NCBI RefSeq assembly: GCF_011397635.1
Contig: NC_064773.1
Coordinates: 1,742,501 to 1,806,500 of the forward strand
Direction of reading: 5' to 3'
DNA: 64,000 nucleotides
Origin: Epinephelus fuscoguttatus
Taxonomy: Eukaryota > Chordata > Actinopteri > Perciformes > Serranidae
The position numbers and the translations under genes are program-made. This document shows positions 1 to 13,984 of this stretch, in pieces. Below the pieces are notes generated by a model. The model had not been told where the DNA came from. It searched no databases and saw nothing but the letters and a program-made list of their open reading frames with translations. Each line of letters begins with the position of its first letter. Position 1 is the first letter of the stretch.

Positions 1-111
1 GCAGAGTTGTATGAGTGTTTTAAAGTGTCAGCAGCTCCTCCGTTCTCTCTGCTTAATGCACTGTGGTAGAACAAGAGATATATTCAGTTCTCCTGGAGCT
101 CTTGGACTCAC

Positions 112-3083
112 GGTGTCTGCGGGGCTGTTTGGGTTGTCCCTGATGACGTCCGTCTCCCGCCTCATGCTGCTGGTCTCGTCCTCGTCCGTCTCCGTCCGAG
201 TGTCTCTTCCTGCCGTGGCCTCGGAAACCTCCACCCTGCTTCTTGCTCAGGTCGAAGAAGAACTGATGGGACGGCTCCTGGAAGAAACGACAGGAAGGAC
301 GGAGAGAGGCTGAGTTTTTCAAAAATAAAATTACATCACATGGAGCACCTGTAACACCTGGAGCTCAGGTTTTTAAAATGAGTCGCTTAAATCACTTTTA
401 AATCAAAGTTTCTCAGCAGCAGCCACGATGAGAGCTGGCTGAAACTCATGTGCTAAAAAAAGAAGCTTCAGTGCTTCCTTTCCTTATCTCCTTCAGCTTA
501 GGAAAGGAAAGGTGAGTTTATTGGTATTGCACCTTTAAGAGACAATTTAAAGGGACTTTCATGATGTGAAGAAAAACAACATTTACAAACATCATAAAGG
601 ACAGTAAAATCTATTAAAATAGAATCACAGAAGACAAAAAAATAACCACAAAACCATTATTGTGCAGTGATAAGTTGCCCTGAATGGAACACACACACAC
701 ACACACACACTCTCTCTCTGTACCTCCTCCTCTGTGGCGTTGAAACTCGTCTTCAGTTTGTCTGTCTTGTCTTTTGCGGAGGATCTGTACGGGTTCTCTG
801 TGACGTCCTGCGGCTGCTTCACCAGCTCTGTGGGATCCATCGTCTTCATGGGGATGATGTTGAAGGCGTACAGATACTGCATCAGACAGACAGACAGACA
901 GACAGACAGTTGAGGATGTGAAGAAGTCAGACATTAAATATGATGATGTCCAGTGACAGTGTGAGTCGCACAGAATCTAAAAACGTGTGTATCACGTCTG
1001 TGTGTTCAGATTAGATTCGATTCATGATTCAGGAGACACACACACCTTCTTCTTGGCGGGGTTGTTGACGGTTGCCAGGGCGATGAAGCGACTGACGTGC
1101 TGCGCATTTTCCTGGAGGACGACATGATTCCTGAAACACATGAACAGCAGCGTTAACACATGAACAGTGTAACAGGACTGGGTCGTCAGTAAGAAGTTTG
1201 GAGGAAGATTTAAAACACATGACTGAAGTTAAAGAACCAAACCATGACAAATACTTCAGTAAAAGTTCTGCTTTAAAATGTTAAAGTAAGAAATGATGAG
1301 TGACGTGTTATCAGGAGCAGAGGTGCTGATCCTACCTGTACGGGAGTCTCTCATAGTGAGCGCCCTCCAGTGCAGCGAAGTGATATCGTGGTTTCAGTTT
1401 GTCGGCGAGGTTGGCGACGGAGCTGCTCCCACACGACTTTGTGTTCACTTCCTGTCACACACCACACACATGGAAACAACAGCAGAGTGTCAGAGGTCAT
1501 TATTTGGACCTTAATCTAACTTCATGATCCATGCAGTCGCTGCTCTGGAGTCTTCCCCAGCAGTTTAAGTCTGACAAGCCGTTACACAAAAGTCGACGTT
1601 CAAATGTCAAGTTCTGGTTTAATTTCCTGACATGAATCATTTTCATTCCACTTTGTTTCACTCCAGATTTTCCCCTGTTCGTCCACAGTTTGAGGAGCAC
1701 GGCACTGATGAGAACATGAGTTGTTTTGTCACTGACGGGCTCAGATTGTTATTCTAAGTGTGTGACATGAGTCAGATCTTTTTTGTTTCACCACAAACAG
1801 CCCTGACGTCACCGTCACCAACTCCTTCACTAACACCAGTGTGTGTATATTGAGGACGTGTTACCGAGGTGTTTCCGTATTGCGACACTCCTCGGGGCCA
1901 CTGTGACGTCAGCAGGATGTCGACCCCTCTGAACTTGGAGCTGCTGGTCAGCGGGGCCACGAGGGCCGACAGGTCTTTGGACGTGAAGCAGTGAGCGGGG
2001 GCCGGCTCCTGCAGGGCCTCTCTGCCGCTGACGTAGGCGATCTGTAATCCCGACACGCCCGTGAACACACCGCGACGACCTTAAACACACACATATTAAC
2101 ATGTTTAATGATGGGAGCGTTACTGTAGAAACCAAAGCTCTCTGAGTGGAGTCTCACCCAGATACGTGATGTTCTCAGCCAGCTCGCAGCCGTCGGCGCT
2201 GGGGAAACTCTTCACCGTCTCCTGGCTCGCTGCGCCGAGGATGTAGGTGTGGATGGGAGCTGAGGAGGCGCAAAGGAGACTTCAGTTAGAGAAGGAAACA
2301 AGGTGTCTGTGTTTTAATTAAAGGAATGAGTCTTCTGGGTTTAACTAAAGAAATGACAGAGATCTGAGAGGTGATGAGATGCTGCTGAAGCTGCAGATAC
2401 TTTTACTGCTCACTGACTTTTTTAAGATTGCATTTTTGTATCATTAAATTTAAGATAAGGGGAAGTAAAGCAGAAAAGTTCACGGCAAAGGGAAATGATT
2501 TAACTGAATTAGATGTTTTACATGTTTTAAAGTTTGTTTTCTGTTCAGCTGATGTACCACTCTGACACATGCAGCTGTGTTTAAAGGACAGTGTGTCAGA
2601 ATTAGGCCCCGATCACACATTTACACTGCAAACACAACGCTGCAGGTCGCAGCAGGACGGGAAGGGGAATTAAAACACAATCAAAATGCAGAGAGTCTGC
2701 TCAGCTTTGAGTTTCTGAGTTCCAGTTAAAGTTCCCACAGGTGTGAAACAGGTGTGATCCAGATGTTCGTACCTTTCTTGGCTCCAGTTTTGTACTGCTG
2801 CCACTCGGCCTCAGCCTCCGGGGTCGTCCCGAAAAACTCTCCGACACACAGCAGCAGCTGAGACAAGACAAACATCACTGATGAGCCATGACTTCATGAT
2901 GATGACGACATGAAACATGAGCAGCTGGAGAACCTCAGGATCATTTACTGAAAACTGAAAAAAAGACGTCAGATTTTAACTGAGTTGAAATCTCACATCA
3001 AACTGTCCCGTCTTCTTCTGGATGGTCTGGACTCGGTTGAACAGAGCATTCAGTCGGCCTTCTACATCTCCACACGCCAGACT

Positions 3084-3141
<58 letters not shown>

Positions 3142-4809
3142 ACTTTAGTGTATGTCTCTATAGCAACAGCAGAACACGGGACTGAAACAGGAAGGACAAT
3201 GAAAACATATGTCGTCACTCTGCTCGCCAGAAATACAGCAAATGTTCCTTTAACCCTCTGAAACTTGGAGCGACGTCACTTGTCTTGTGCTGCTTTGTGA
3301 CACCTTTCACAAGTATTTAAACCTTTGACCTCTGAGCTCACTGGTGTGATTTATTACACACACATGGCAATTTTTTCTGTTTTTCATGGTATTTTTTTCT
3401 GTTTTTGTGATAATTTTTTATTTTTTCTGTTCTTTTTTTGTGGTATTTTTTTTGTTTTTCGTGTTTTAGTTAAGAGAGCAATAGAACAACAGACACAAAA
3501 TTAATAGATTTAGAAAATTATTTTAAAAAAGCTAGGGGGAAACTATATTCATAAATATCATTATTATATATTTAAAATTACATTCCAGAATTATTATTAT
3601 GAATTATTATTTGTGGCATTTCTTTTCTGTTTTTCGTGGTAATTTTTTCTTCAATAGAACAACAGACGCTTTCATTCCTTTCTTGAGAGCTCCATATAAT
3701 GGAAGCAAACATGACCCGCTTGTTTAGTTGAATCCAGTTTTACTTTGTTTTGGGTTTGAGACACTGGGAGATACTCTTGTCTTTAAGTCATATAGATGGA
3801 GTTATCATTAGTTTGTCGACTTCACGCAGGCACCTTCAGACTTTGCGGTTGTTCAGACGAAAAGCCCATTCAGATCTGCTGGACACTGCAGTGTTTCTCC
3901 AGAATCAGTTGGACACATACGGCAAAATACATCCATGAGCAGGAGTCACCGTGGATGCAGGGGTCACTTGCAGGTGACAGGTGGGAGGTTCCCGCGAGAC
4001 TGTGAAGTATCTCATCTCCTCATTCAGGAAAAAAAATTACCACGAAAAACAGAAAAAAATTACTCAGAAAAACAGATTTTTTTTTATTTGTCAAGTGAAT
4101 ACAATACGCTTCCGTAACCCTGAAACTCACTTCTATTTCTATTTTTATTTTTTTTTTTATCTTTTTAGCACAACACTGCTGCATTTCCACACACTCACAC
4201 ATAAATTTACACAAGTGAATTACAAAGACAACATTTTAATTCGGCTCACATAACATGATCCGTATTTGCCTTTTACATCAGTAACACCTAAATTAAATGC
4301 AGCGGAGTCAGGTCGTAACTCAACATTAAGTTACTGTCAGATTAAATATCTCTAATAATTCATGTGTTTAGTTTGAGTGTTGGTGAGCCGAATGTTTCCT
4401 TCAGCATCTATAAAATCGTTTATGCTTTTAAGTCACGTCTAATGATGTTTATAAATGTTCAGATGCGTCACGAGATCTTAAATCATCTAAATTTTGAATG
4501 AGGTTCGGCGCGTTTCGTGATTGATTCGGACTCTGGAGGCAAATAGTAAAATCTGACCCTCTCAGGCTGAGACATAACAAACCCTCCATCGTTCAGCACA
4601 CTGACTAAACATTATATTTATTATGTAATTAATGTACGACACGTTTCACTGTAACGTCACATTACAATCTAACAGCCTGTCACATCGTGTTCAGGTGAAA
4701 TAAAGTAAAAACACAATAAAATCAACATTTACTGAAACGAGTCTTCATTAAAATCACAGTTGAAATATTAATAAAGTCAAACTCACACTCTGACCGGTTG
4801 TTCCGCCAT
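112..4809 (-). CDS. cwf19l1: CWF19-like protein 1, N-terminal part (9 exons, continues off the left edge)
   Basis: Coding exons in transcript order, all with GT/AG borders and matching phase: 4787-4809, 2997-3081, 2773-2857, 2158-2259, 1865-2079, 1336-1451, 1046-1130, 724-876, 112-277. The start reads MAEQPVRV and exon 2 continues [18 protein letters not shown], the hallmark N-terminus of the family. Later exons give [69 protein letters not shown] and [11 protein letters not shown]. The visible part is the metallophosphatase-like N-terminal domain and following linker. The CwfJ C-terminal domains are missing because the gene runs past position 1. By family knowledge the protein is related to yeast Cwf19/Drn1, implicated in spliceosome and lariat turnover in the nucleus. 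It is divergent to dmtf1. Intron 1 (3082-4786) carries a CA tract and a palindromic MITE. Identification is from memory of the family, but similarity is dense over every exon. Confidence 0.95.
3368..4116. mobile_element. Palindromic MITE, rearranged copy (integrase-like ORF remnant)
   Basis: This lies in cwf19l1 intron 1. It shares several hundred bases with the element at 35535-36200: the T-rich 'tttttctgtttttcgtgg' end, 'gagagcaatagaacaacagac', 'gagctccatataatggaagc', and the right end 'caatacgcttccgt'. A segment at about 3495-3664 is inserted and repeats part of the left arm. A 62-codon plus-strand ORF (3750-3938) reads [20 protein letters not shown] and then [20 protein letters not shown]. 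This resembles the N-terminal region of integrase-core-domain proteins common in fish genomes. That assignment is from memory; the relation to the second copy is seen directly. Confidence 0.7.
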
Positions 4810-6900
4810 GTTTTCTCTCAATTTTATCTTCAATTGTTAAAAAGTCAACATTTGGATTTTTGCAGCTTGAACATTTGGTTCGTCGCTAAAAGTGGTCCGA
4901 TGGAAACAACAGCGGAACCTTTTCTGTCTCAACAAATCACGTTTCGTTTAACAAGAAAATGTCGCTGTAGAAAATATTTTTTCAAATATTCACATTTATT
5001 TAATATTAATGTTGGTTTTTTTTTATGTCTACGTCATTTTATTTAAGACATTAGTAAAAATAAATAAGTCAGGTTGTAACCCGGACAGATTTTAGGACGG
5101 AGACGGAGGTTGCCAGGTTTGATTCTTACACATCCATTTAATCAGACACTCGCAACCCTCTTACTGTCTTTTAACGGAGCTTTCAGCCACATCACAGCTT
5201 TCATCAGTGAGCTTAAGTCACATTTATTATATTATGTATTTATAATTTAACAATTATTCAGGTCAAGATTAAACTTTTTACACTCAATAAAATAATGAAT
5301 ATTAGTTTCAATTAAATTGAACTGTATGTGAAAAAAATAGTATTCAAACAGGATAAAACAATGTGTTTGTCAAAACATTAATTTTGAAATATATAACGAT
5401 ACGTTTGAAAAGTAATTGATTTAGAAATATATATAAATTGTTTATGTTATTTAAATTAGAATAAAAGACCTGGAGTGCACATGACATCTTAATTAAGTGT
5501 TGTTGTTTTTGTGTGTGTTCTAATTCATGAATACACACAACATAAAATTATTCTGAAATAAAATGCATGTGTTATTTAAGCATCTTATGTGTTATCTGCA
5601 TCATTTATATTTAAACAAGTGGACAGAAGTATCAGAAATGTGTGAAAATATACAGTAAATAAATGAAAGCATATCTACAGCATGTCCTCTATATTTTACC
5701 ATACTTAAATGAAATTTTGACATGTTTGTACTTCAGTATTTTACCTCTCCTCCACGACATTTTGGGGTCAAATATTGTACTTTTTACTTGACCACATTTA
5801 TTTGAAAGCTTTAGTTCCTTCGCAGATTTCAGCTAATAAATGAATAAATGACCCAACAGTCATTTAAATGAGTTCCACCTTCACTCTGCATAATGAGACT
5901 GAATTATCATCAACCATTGTTTATTGAGGGAAACTGATAAAGTGATGAAAAATGTCCATAAAAACAAATAAGTAGCAGCAATGTCTATTAAAGATTATAA
6001 ACAGCAATAATACAACAGTTAAATAAATAAGAATGGAGTCTGCCATAAAGGACAGATACATATCAACAACAATAAAAACAGTAATATGTAGAAAATCACG
6101 TCAATTAACCAAAACAGCAACACTGTAAAACAACCACATCATCAGCATACAGTTGATTTACAGTTTAAATACCTCTTGCAACTCGCTCCATTTATGTGGT
6201 GTGAAAAACTAAAAGCTAATTTACGGAGCTCTGAACTGATCTGAGGAGCTTCAAAGGATAAAACCTCCTGTGATCGTGTGTGATGAGACATGGATTTGAT
6301 TTCTAAAAGAGAAGTGAGGTAGAAGAGGAGCAGTGCACCCGGTTTAATTCTCACTTTCTTCGTGACGTCAGTTCCGTCGTATCGACCAGCTTCAGTGTGT
6401 CGTGATCGTACTCCAGAGCAAAACTGTGCACAGAGAGAGAACACAGGCTCTCAGGTAGATGGTACACAACATATCTGACACTGCTTTAAACAAACAACAT
6501 GTTCCTGATTTCAGTTTGTGATGAATTTACTCCACCCATTTGTTTTTATATCTCGTCATGGCAAGTTCTCTGAGCCCACATCCACCCTCTGTGGGTGGAG
6601 AGATCCCTGAGCCCATGCTCATGACATCCGAAAACCCGACTTGCCAGTCTGTTGTTCAGTCGGTCAGACATTCTGTTCACAGGTTTACATGTTTGTCTTC
6701 CACCTGACCTCATATCACCGTTAACAGCAGGTATGGGAACATGTTTAAGGACTCCAAGGAAGAATCAAATTGCTCTGTTGTGCACATTCATGCTTTTATT
6801 AAGATGTCCAGATCCCCAAACCCCAGACGAGTAGGCAAGAATGACAAGTACTTTTTCTTTTAGTACTTTAAAAATGTTGATGCTCTTACTTTTTTTTATT
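4810..6900. other. AT-rich intergenic DNA, no gene recognised
   Basis: This is the sequence upstream of the cwf19l1 start codon, so its promoter should lie in the first few hundred bases. I see no clear CpG-rich block or coding exon. A minus ORF at 6142-6444 shows no recognisable family. Confidence 0.5.
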
Positions 6901-8372
6901 TTAAAGGCACCGTATGTAAGAATGTGGCCAAAACGGTTACTGCACTCAAATTCAAAATACTGCCGCGAGTCGTGTCCGCCCCCCGTTCGAGCAAGTCCAG
7001 CTTCTCTGCTGCTAACACTGCTGCCGGGACACAGCGGAGGAGGAGCTGGCTGCTAATGCTACATACCGGGACACTGCTAACGCTGCTTGCCGGTCGATGA
7101 CCCACCTGCACATGGGCTACAATGTATGATCGAAAATGAATAACAGTTGAAAGTATTTGAAATGTCCATCCCCGTCTAGCCATGATGCTAGTTAGCCAAC
7201 TTTGGCTAAAGCTCACCTGTCGAGGAGAAGAGTAGCCACTTTGACATCTGATTTCAAATTCTTCTCCGCTTTCAACCGTCTCCACCGTTCAAAAGCATCT
7301 CCTATATAGACCCTCGCTTTGCCTCAAGTTTTGTCTTGGCCTTTTTGGGAATCATAACGAGGTCATTTGGGTTTAGTCGCACCGTCAGCCATAGAAGCTC
7401 AGTCATAACTGTAACTGATGCTGAGACTCTACTGACTCCGTGACTGGTAGATGGCGGTGGGTGGCACAACAGGCCAAAACACAAATTCAAAACATAAACA
7501 TGATTTGCAGACCCTAAAAAATTTGTTTTAAATGCGAATATTCTGGCTGTACTATTGTTGTCGGTGACATCAGTATGTTATATGAACATTATTCCTTAGT
7601 CTCTGTGACGTATTAGGAGGATTTTACAACTATTTGCTTTAGATTTCTTACATATAGAGTGTGCCAGTAAACCCGGAACTCCGTTAGCGCTTTTAGCACT
7701 TCCGGTTCTCTCGTCTAAAAGTCAAAACGTTTTCTGAATGGGATTTTGGTAAAATGCCTCAAATAAGGTCTGTGGTTAACAAAAGCTTAAGCAAGTTTCA
7801 GGTTTTGTTCTACGACATAAAACACGTCAGTAAATACCCTACTTGTGAATTCTGAAGCTTTTACATGTCGTAAAAAAGGCGGTTGCTAACAAGTTGCTCA
7901 ATACGACTACAAACCCTGTCGGGGACATTAAACGTCATCACCCCTGAACAGGCGAGAGTGCTGGCAGTCCGCCATTACAGCTTCTTATTTAGCTTCAACA
8001 GTCCGATTTCCCCATTATACAGTGTTTTTAAAATAAAGCGGCTGAAATCGGTTGAAAGCTTAGCGGCAGTGACGTCAAGAGTCATGTGACCGTGGAGTAG
8101 TCATGTAGTCCGTTAAAGCCTAACGTTAGCTTTTTACTTCTGGCGATGGCATTTAAGCTTCAAATGCGGTATGAAAGGTGTTCATATGTGAAGATTATCT
8201 CGCTGAACAAAACCTGTAAGTATCATAAACTTGTGTTAGCCACAGAGCTTATTTTCTGACAGAATCCAAAACGCAATGCAAACATCACATTCACTTTCTC
8301 TTCCGGGAACCAGCGCGATGCTAAACTTCCGGGTTTTGACGTCAGCCCTGGCACACTCTATAGCACCTTTAA
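6901..8372. mobile_element. MITE with TTAAAGG ends, disrupted by a nested MITE
   Basis: The left end TTAAAGGCACCGTATGTAAG is mirrored at the right, where 'ttcttacata' (7645-7654) plus 'gcacctttaa' (8363-8372) give the inverted counterpart once the nested element at 7655-8360 is removed. TTAA at both outer borders fits a TTAA target duplication. No transposase ORF is evident, so it is probably non-autonomous. Confidence 0.6.
7655..8360. mobile_element. TA-flanked MITE (Tc1/mariner-like by its target site)
   Basis: Terminal inverted repeats TAGAGTGTGCCAG / CTGGCACACTCTA are perfect over 13 bp, followed by a second matching block around AAACCCGGAA. TA flanks each side (7653-7654 and 8361-8362), as expected for Tc1/mariner insertions. 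It is about 706 bp with no transposase ORF. It inserted into the right terminal repeat of the surrounding MITE. Confidence 0.7.
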
Positions 8373-8749
8373 TGAAAGTTTTAATGCAGGACTTTTACTT
8401 TTAACAGAGTATTCCTCCACAGCAGGATCACTACTTTACCTTAAGTACAAGGTCTGAGGTCTTCTCCCAGCACTGTTCAGTATACAGTTAATAGGTTTAA
8501 CATAAATTAGTCTTCAGTTAAGTTTTTTTTTCTTCAGAGATTTAATGATAATTAGTTTTTATTCTGTTTAGCCTGCACCAAATGTTTATTATACAATTTG
8601 ATTTCTTTTATAAGGAATGGAATTAAATTATTTTCATTATTAATTGCAGACTATTTTCTGCTCGTATTTTTCAGCTCTGACGTTAAATGAAAAGTCAAAA
8701 TAAACTATTTTCATTTTGTTATTTTTACTTCTACTACTTTTAACCCTGT

Positions 8750-9060
8750 AGTTTTCCGGAAAATGTTCAGACCTGGCGCCCCGGCGGCCCTCGGACGGCC
8801 GGTCCTGCATCCTGGCACTTACCTTCATCCTGGTAACTCACAAGTCCCCGGACCAAAAACAGGAAGTAAGTAACCAAATCAAAAGTAAAATTCACTTTCT
8901 GTTCGGTAGTCGGAGGCGCGGGAGCGAACCGGGAGCTCCACGCGGGAAAAACCCGAGAACAAAGAGGCAGAACAGCGTCAAAGCGCACAGACGCCATAAG
9001 CTTCACCTTGTCCACTAAAACATGGCGCCGCACATTTTGCCTCTTTCATTTAGCTGCGGA
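8750..9060. promoter_or_regulatory. GC/CpG-rich candidate promoter and 5' UTR region of dmtf1
   Basis: This is a locally CpG-rich stretch (for example 'cctggcgccccggcggccctcg' near 8775) in otherwise AT-rich DNA. It contains 'aacatggcgccgc' at about 9020, resembling a YY1-type AAnATGGCG site. It lies about 1.4 kb 5' of the dmtf1 start exon, whose acceptor AG sits just before the ATG, implying an upstream non-coding exon. The 88-codon minus ORF here is best seen as a by-product of base composition. Transcription start is not shown by the sequence. Confidence 0.45.
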
Positions 9061-9262
9061 GCTCCGAGGATGCTAACGGTTAGCATCAGCTAGCGGGGTG
9101 CTGTCTGTCTGTTTGTCCGTAAAGATGACATCACTGCATTACGGCTTCTGTGCATTTAAACTGTAATAATAATAAAATGGAGTCAACATCACGCAGAGTC
9201 GCGCATCATCTCTGCGCTAAATACCACTGTTACCGGCATCGTTCCAAATAGCGACACATGGG

Positions 9263-9693
9263 ACCTTACGCCAAACTCCATTTTAAAAAAGACCAATTCT
9301 ACATCGTCTTGCTGGTTACCGCACTATACACACACTGATGATTTTAATTTGAAGTAAAACCCTTTCACAGTGATCCAGCCTGCTCATCGGCGCACATACT
9401 GTTCAACAAGCACAACGCATTTTAACAAATGACAGCCAAAGTCTCCTGGCTGTGCATATCTACAGCATTCTGTTAGACTGGAGAGCAGTGGAGGGCGGTA
9501 ACGAGCAGTTTAAAATCAATGTATAGATTTTGACTGAAATAACGTGCTTATTAATGTATCACATCTGACCCGAATTAACCGATCGCAACTAGTGATGAGT
9601 AAGATGCCATTAAAACTGATGTGGGAGATCCGTGTTTGTACTGAGACGCATTTTAGTGTTAAGTTGGTACATTTTTAATGGAGTTTGGTGTAA
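9263..9693. repeat. Inverted repeat pair, possible MITE or decayed fold-back
   Basis: 'ttacgccaaactccatttta' at about 9263 is mirrored by 'ttaatggagtttggtgtaa' at about 9675. The arms are short and interior symmetry is weak. No target duplication could be fixed. Confidence 0.35.
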
Positions 9694-10470
9694 ATTTATG
9701 CAAGACAGTGAAAAAACGTATTTATTGCTTGGTATTCCTGTCATGACATTAAATAATGATCTTTAGTTAATACTTTATTACTGATAGGTGTCTCATGTTG
9801 CTGCTCTTCACTTGAACTCAAGTTAAAATACTTTTGTATGAGCAGGAAGACAGTTTTTATCAAATGATCTTTATTTTGTGTGCACAAGATGAAAAGAAAT
9901 ATTCTGCACCTTTCAGGACTTTATGGGCTCAGCAATACAATAAATAAATAAATACATCTTGATAAATATTTCTTTCTAAAATGACACCAGAGTCAAAAAC
10001 ACTTAAATTAACGCCTTAAAATTGAATAAATGTCCCAGTGTAAGAACTGTGTGACTGGTTAGTACAGCTAATTAATACAGTTCTTCTATAAGTTCACGTT
10101 TTTAATCTAATATTGAACAGAAGTACAGTCAGTGGCCACTTTATTAGGCACACCTGCACAATTTAATGCAATTAAATACAGTATTTCTGCCATTTATTCT
10201 TTTACTAAGCACAAACATTTTCTGATTTTATTTAATAAAATACAAATGATTTTTAGTTTCATCCCTGGACACTGAGTTAAAACCAGATTTTTCCATCATT
10301 TACATGACATGCTGTGTGTCAGGTGTGTCTAAATTCAGTCTTTGTCTTTAATCAGTTTTACTTTCCTCCGTCAGTGTTTAGAGCCGAACGTGCTTCACTT
10401 CCTGTTATTTATGACTAAACAGCAGTCAGAGGATTTATTATTATTATTATTATTCATCAGCAGGTGAACG

Positions 10471-13400
10471 ATGAGTTCAGGGGCAGCAGCAGAGGACGAG
10501 GACGCCGCAGCGTTAGAGACCGTCAAATCTGTCACACTCACTCAGGACACTGATGGAAGCATCATCCTGCACTGTCCTCCCAACGGTGGGTCACACTCTG
10601 GTCTCAGCAACAGTGTCTGACATTTAGGTTCATTTATTAAATGTGACAAAGAGTTATGAAGAGTCCATTATAAAATATATCTGCAACTGTTTTGATCATG
10701 TATTTTTTTAAGTCATTTTTCAAGCAAACAAACTCCCAGCTTCTCAACAGGGTGAATTTATTTTCTTCATGTGTGTTCATTTGTACTGTTGATCAGACAA
10801 AATCTTTTAAGATGTCACGTTCATATTTGTAGATTTCAGGGGGGATGTAGGGGACGTGTCACCCTGCTGCAGCTCAGCAGTCAAAGCGCTGCAAGTTTAT
10901 TACCAAAATGCAAATAATCAACCTCACTAACAAATTACAAATTAACTTGTCTATAAATAAATAAAATAATACATGACATTGTAAAATAATAACAATATGT
11001 ACAAATTAACTTTTCATCAAAAGCCAGTACTGATGTTTTTATAACATTTCTTTGTTTGTTGTTGTTTATTCTGGTTTTGTTTTCAGGGAAACACAGAAAT
11101 CTACACTATAAAAAATAACTTAACAGTTTTAAAGTCATTCAGTCCTTCATTTCACTTCCCACCTTTGAATGAGCACAAATTCAGTAACACACATTTATGA
11201 AACAACCTTAAACAGAACCTCCTTTCACATAAAAACATCTTTAAAATAATAAGACTGTACTATATATGATTCATCATAATTCATCTCTAATATCTGTTTT
11301 ACAGTGCTGTGAAAACATCGACAAATTTCTCCTTCAAACAGCTGATTTGTTTCTCACCAAAGCAACATTTTACAAGATTACACTGAACACATCATGAGAA
11401 GTTTATAATTTACCTTCACCCAGTGCTCATTCTTACTGAATGGAGCCTGAATGCTTCACAATGTAAATCAATGAAACCCTTCCTGAGCTGTTCGTGTGCT
11501 TAGCGGTAAAGTTAACTAGCTGCTAACTGCTATCAGCTAACTGCTATGAACTAACTGCTTACAGCTTACAGCTAACTGCTAATAGCTAGCAGCTAACTGT
11601 TAACAACTTACTGCTAACAGCTAACAAATTACAGCTAACTGCTATCAACCAACTGCTAACAGCTAACTGCTAACAGCTATCAACTAACTGCTAACAACTT
11701 GCAGCTAACTGCTAACCAGACGTTGCGCTAGACTTTTTCGTCGCTGGTCATTTTGACCAACAGGGTCATAAAAATCCGGTCATAATCTATTTATACCGGT
11801 CATTTTAATTTTCATTTTTAAATGATAATAAAGATATTTTTCATTTGTTCATTTTTAATAAATCCAACAAGCAAGTTATAAAGTATGCATTAATAAGGAC
11901 ATGAACGAATTTCGAACGGTTTCCTGTTTGGTACGATCCGCTCTATGCAGCTTGACAGAGGCGCTCGCGGCTCCTGTGAAAAATAGACCAGACACCGAAC
12001 TGAAGCACTGCCTCCGCGGGCGCTCCGCTCTGCTCAGCGGCCTGTGTGGACAGTCAGATAGGTTAACACGGGCGCTGACTGAAAACTTTTCTCTGCAGTG
12101 TGAAAACACTTAAACCACTGACTGTGCACTCCGCCGCCGGGGTGGTGGGCAGGGGTGGTAATTGCAACCGGTCAAAATGACCGACAGCCTTCAGATTTTC
12201 CGGTCATTGTTGTAAAAAAACGGTCAATTACTGAGAATATCTGGTTAACATGACCCCTGCTGCTAACTGCTAACAACATACAGCTAACTGCTAACAACTA
12301 ACTGCTAACAACTTACAGCTAACTGCTAACAACTTACAGCTAACTGCTAACAACTAATTCCTAACAACTTACAGCTAACTGCTAACAACTAACAGCTAAC
12401 AACTTACAGCTAACTGCTAACAACTAACTGCTAACAACTTACAGCTAACTGCTAACAACTAACAGCTAACAACTTACAGCTAACTGCTAACAACTAACTG
12501 CTAACAACTTACAGCTAACTGCTAACAACTAACTGCTAACAGCTAACTGCTAATAACTAACTGCTAACAACTAACAGCTAACTAAATCTTCGGCCTCGGT
12601 CACATTAGATTTAAAAAAAGTGAAACTTTTTTTTTTTTTTAAACTATTATCAATCGGAAAAAAGTAATCATCAGATGAATCGATAATGAAAATAAACATT
12701 TTAGTTTTGTGTAAAAATGCTGATGTATGTGTTGTGTCGTCCTCTGATTGTAACCATGGTGATGTTTATTGTTTGTGTAGACGATGCAGACGAGGAGGCG
12801 GAGCCTCTCCAGAAGAAACTGCGTCTGTCTGCAGAGGAACAGGAAGACGCAGACGGTCCTCAGTTCTCTGTCGTCACGTTACCCAGTGAGATCACACTTT
12901 TTATTTACATCACTGACATGACGTCAACGGTGTCGTCACCAAACTCAGTTTAACCCTCAGACGTCCCTCTGGAGAACAGACGACCGGCCAAAACCAAAAT
13001 CCATAAATCTTGTTTCTGTATAAACTAATGAGACATTGGTTTTTACCTCGTAGTCATGGCAACGTTTCCTGTCTCTCATTGTTGTCCTCAGTGTCGGAGA
13101 ACGACGAAGGCTTCGAGGTGACGATGACGGCCACAGCAGACGGTGATCTGTCTGAGGAAGGTGTCGCTCAGATTCAGGTGCAGATGCAACTCCTACTTTC
13201 TTCTTCCTCGGCATCCACCTCCTCCTCCTCCTTCTTCTTCTTCTTCTTCTTCTTCTGTACCCTAAATGAATCAGAAATTAAAATCTTAAATAGCTGGAAT
13301 CAGATTTTTTTATGCCTCCACACCACGACAGCCGTGGGTTGTCCATCCGTACGTAAAACAATGGAGGTCAAAAGGTCAAAGGTCAGCTTGACTGTGACAT

Positions 13401-13529
13401 CATCATGTTTTAACGTCATATCTCAGGAACAGAAGTGGAGATACTGTCAGATCAGATACTGAATTGGTGACCTCAACAGTCCTGATATTTTTGCCAAATT
13501 CTTGCTTGTGGTCTGAGAAATCCCGTCTG

Positions 13530-13570
<41 letters not shown>

Positions 13571-13952
13571 TCTGCAGGAGGATGAAGACTCTCTCTCGCC
13601 CAATCAGAAGACAGAGGTGTCGCCTGTCAGTCAGGCCTGGTTCACTACCAAAGAAGACAAAGACACACTGGCTAACAAAGGTACACACACACCTGCAACA
13701 GTCATGTTAGTGTGTATAGAGGCAGCATGTTGTCACATCTAACTGAGTGAATAAGAGTTCATTTCAACCAAACCAGAGCTGGTGATTGTTGGAACAGTTA
13801 TTTCCTCCTCCTCAGGTCACAAGTGGAAACAGGGCATGTGGTCTAAAGAGGAGATCGACATTCTGATGAGCAACATCGACCGATACGTGAAGGTACGTCA
13901 CTTCCTGTCTTTATTTCTGTCCGGTACATGTACACACACTTTATGTGACGGC

Positions 13953-13984
<32 letters not shown>

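Noticed and set aside
6142..6444. 100-codon minus ORF
   Set aside because: No recognisable domain and no splice context. Such lengths occur by chance.
8640..9033. Minus ORFs upstream of dmtf1 as a small gene
   Set aside because: Composition follows a CpG-rich promoter-like block. No family similarity or splice structure was found.
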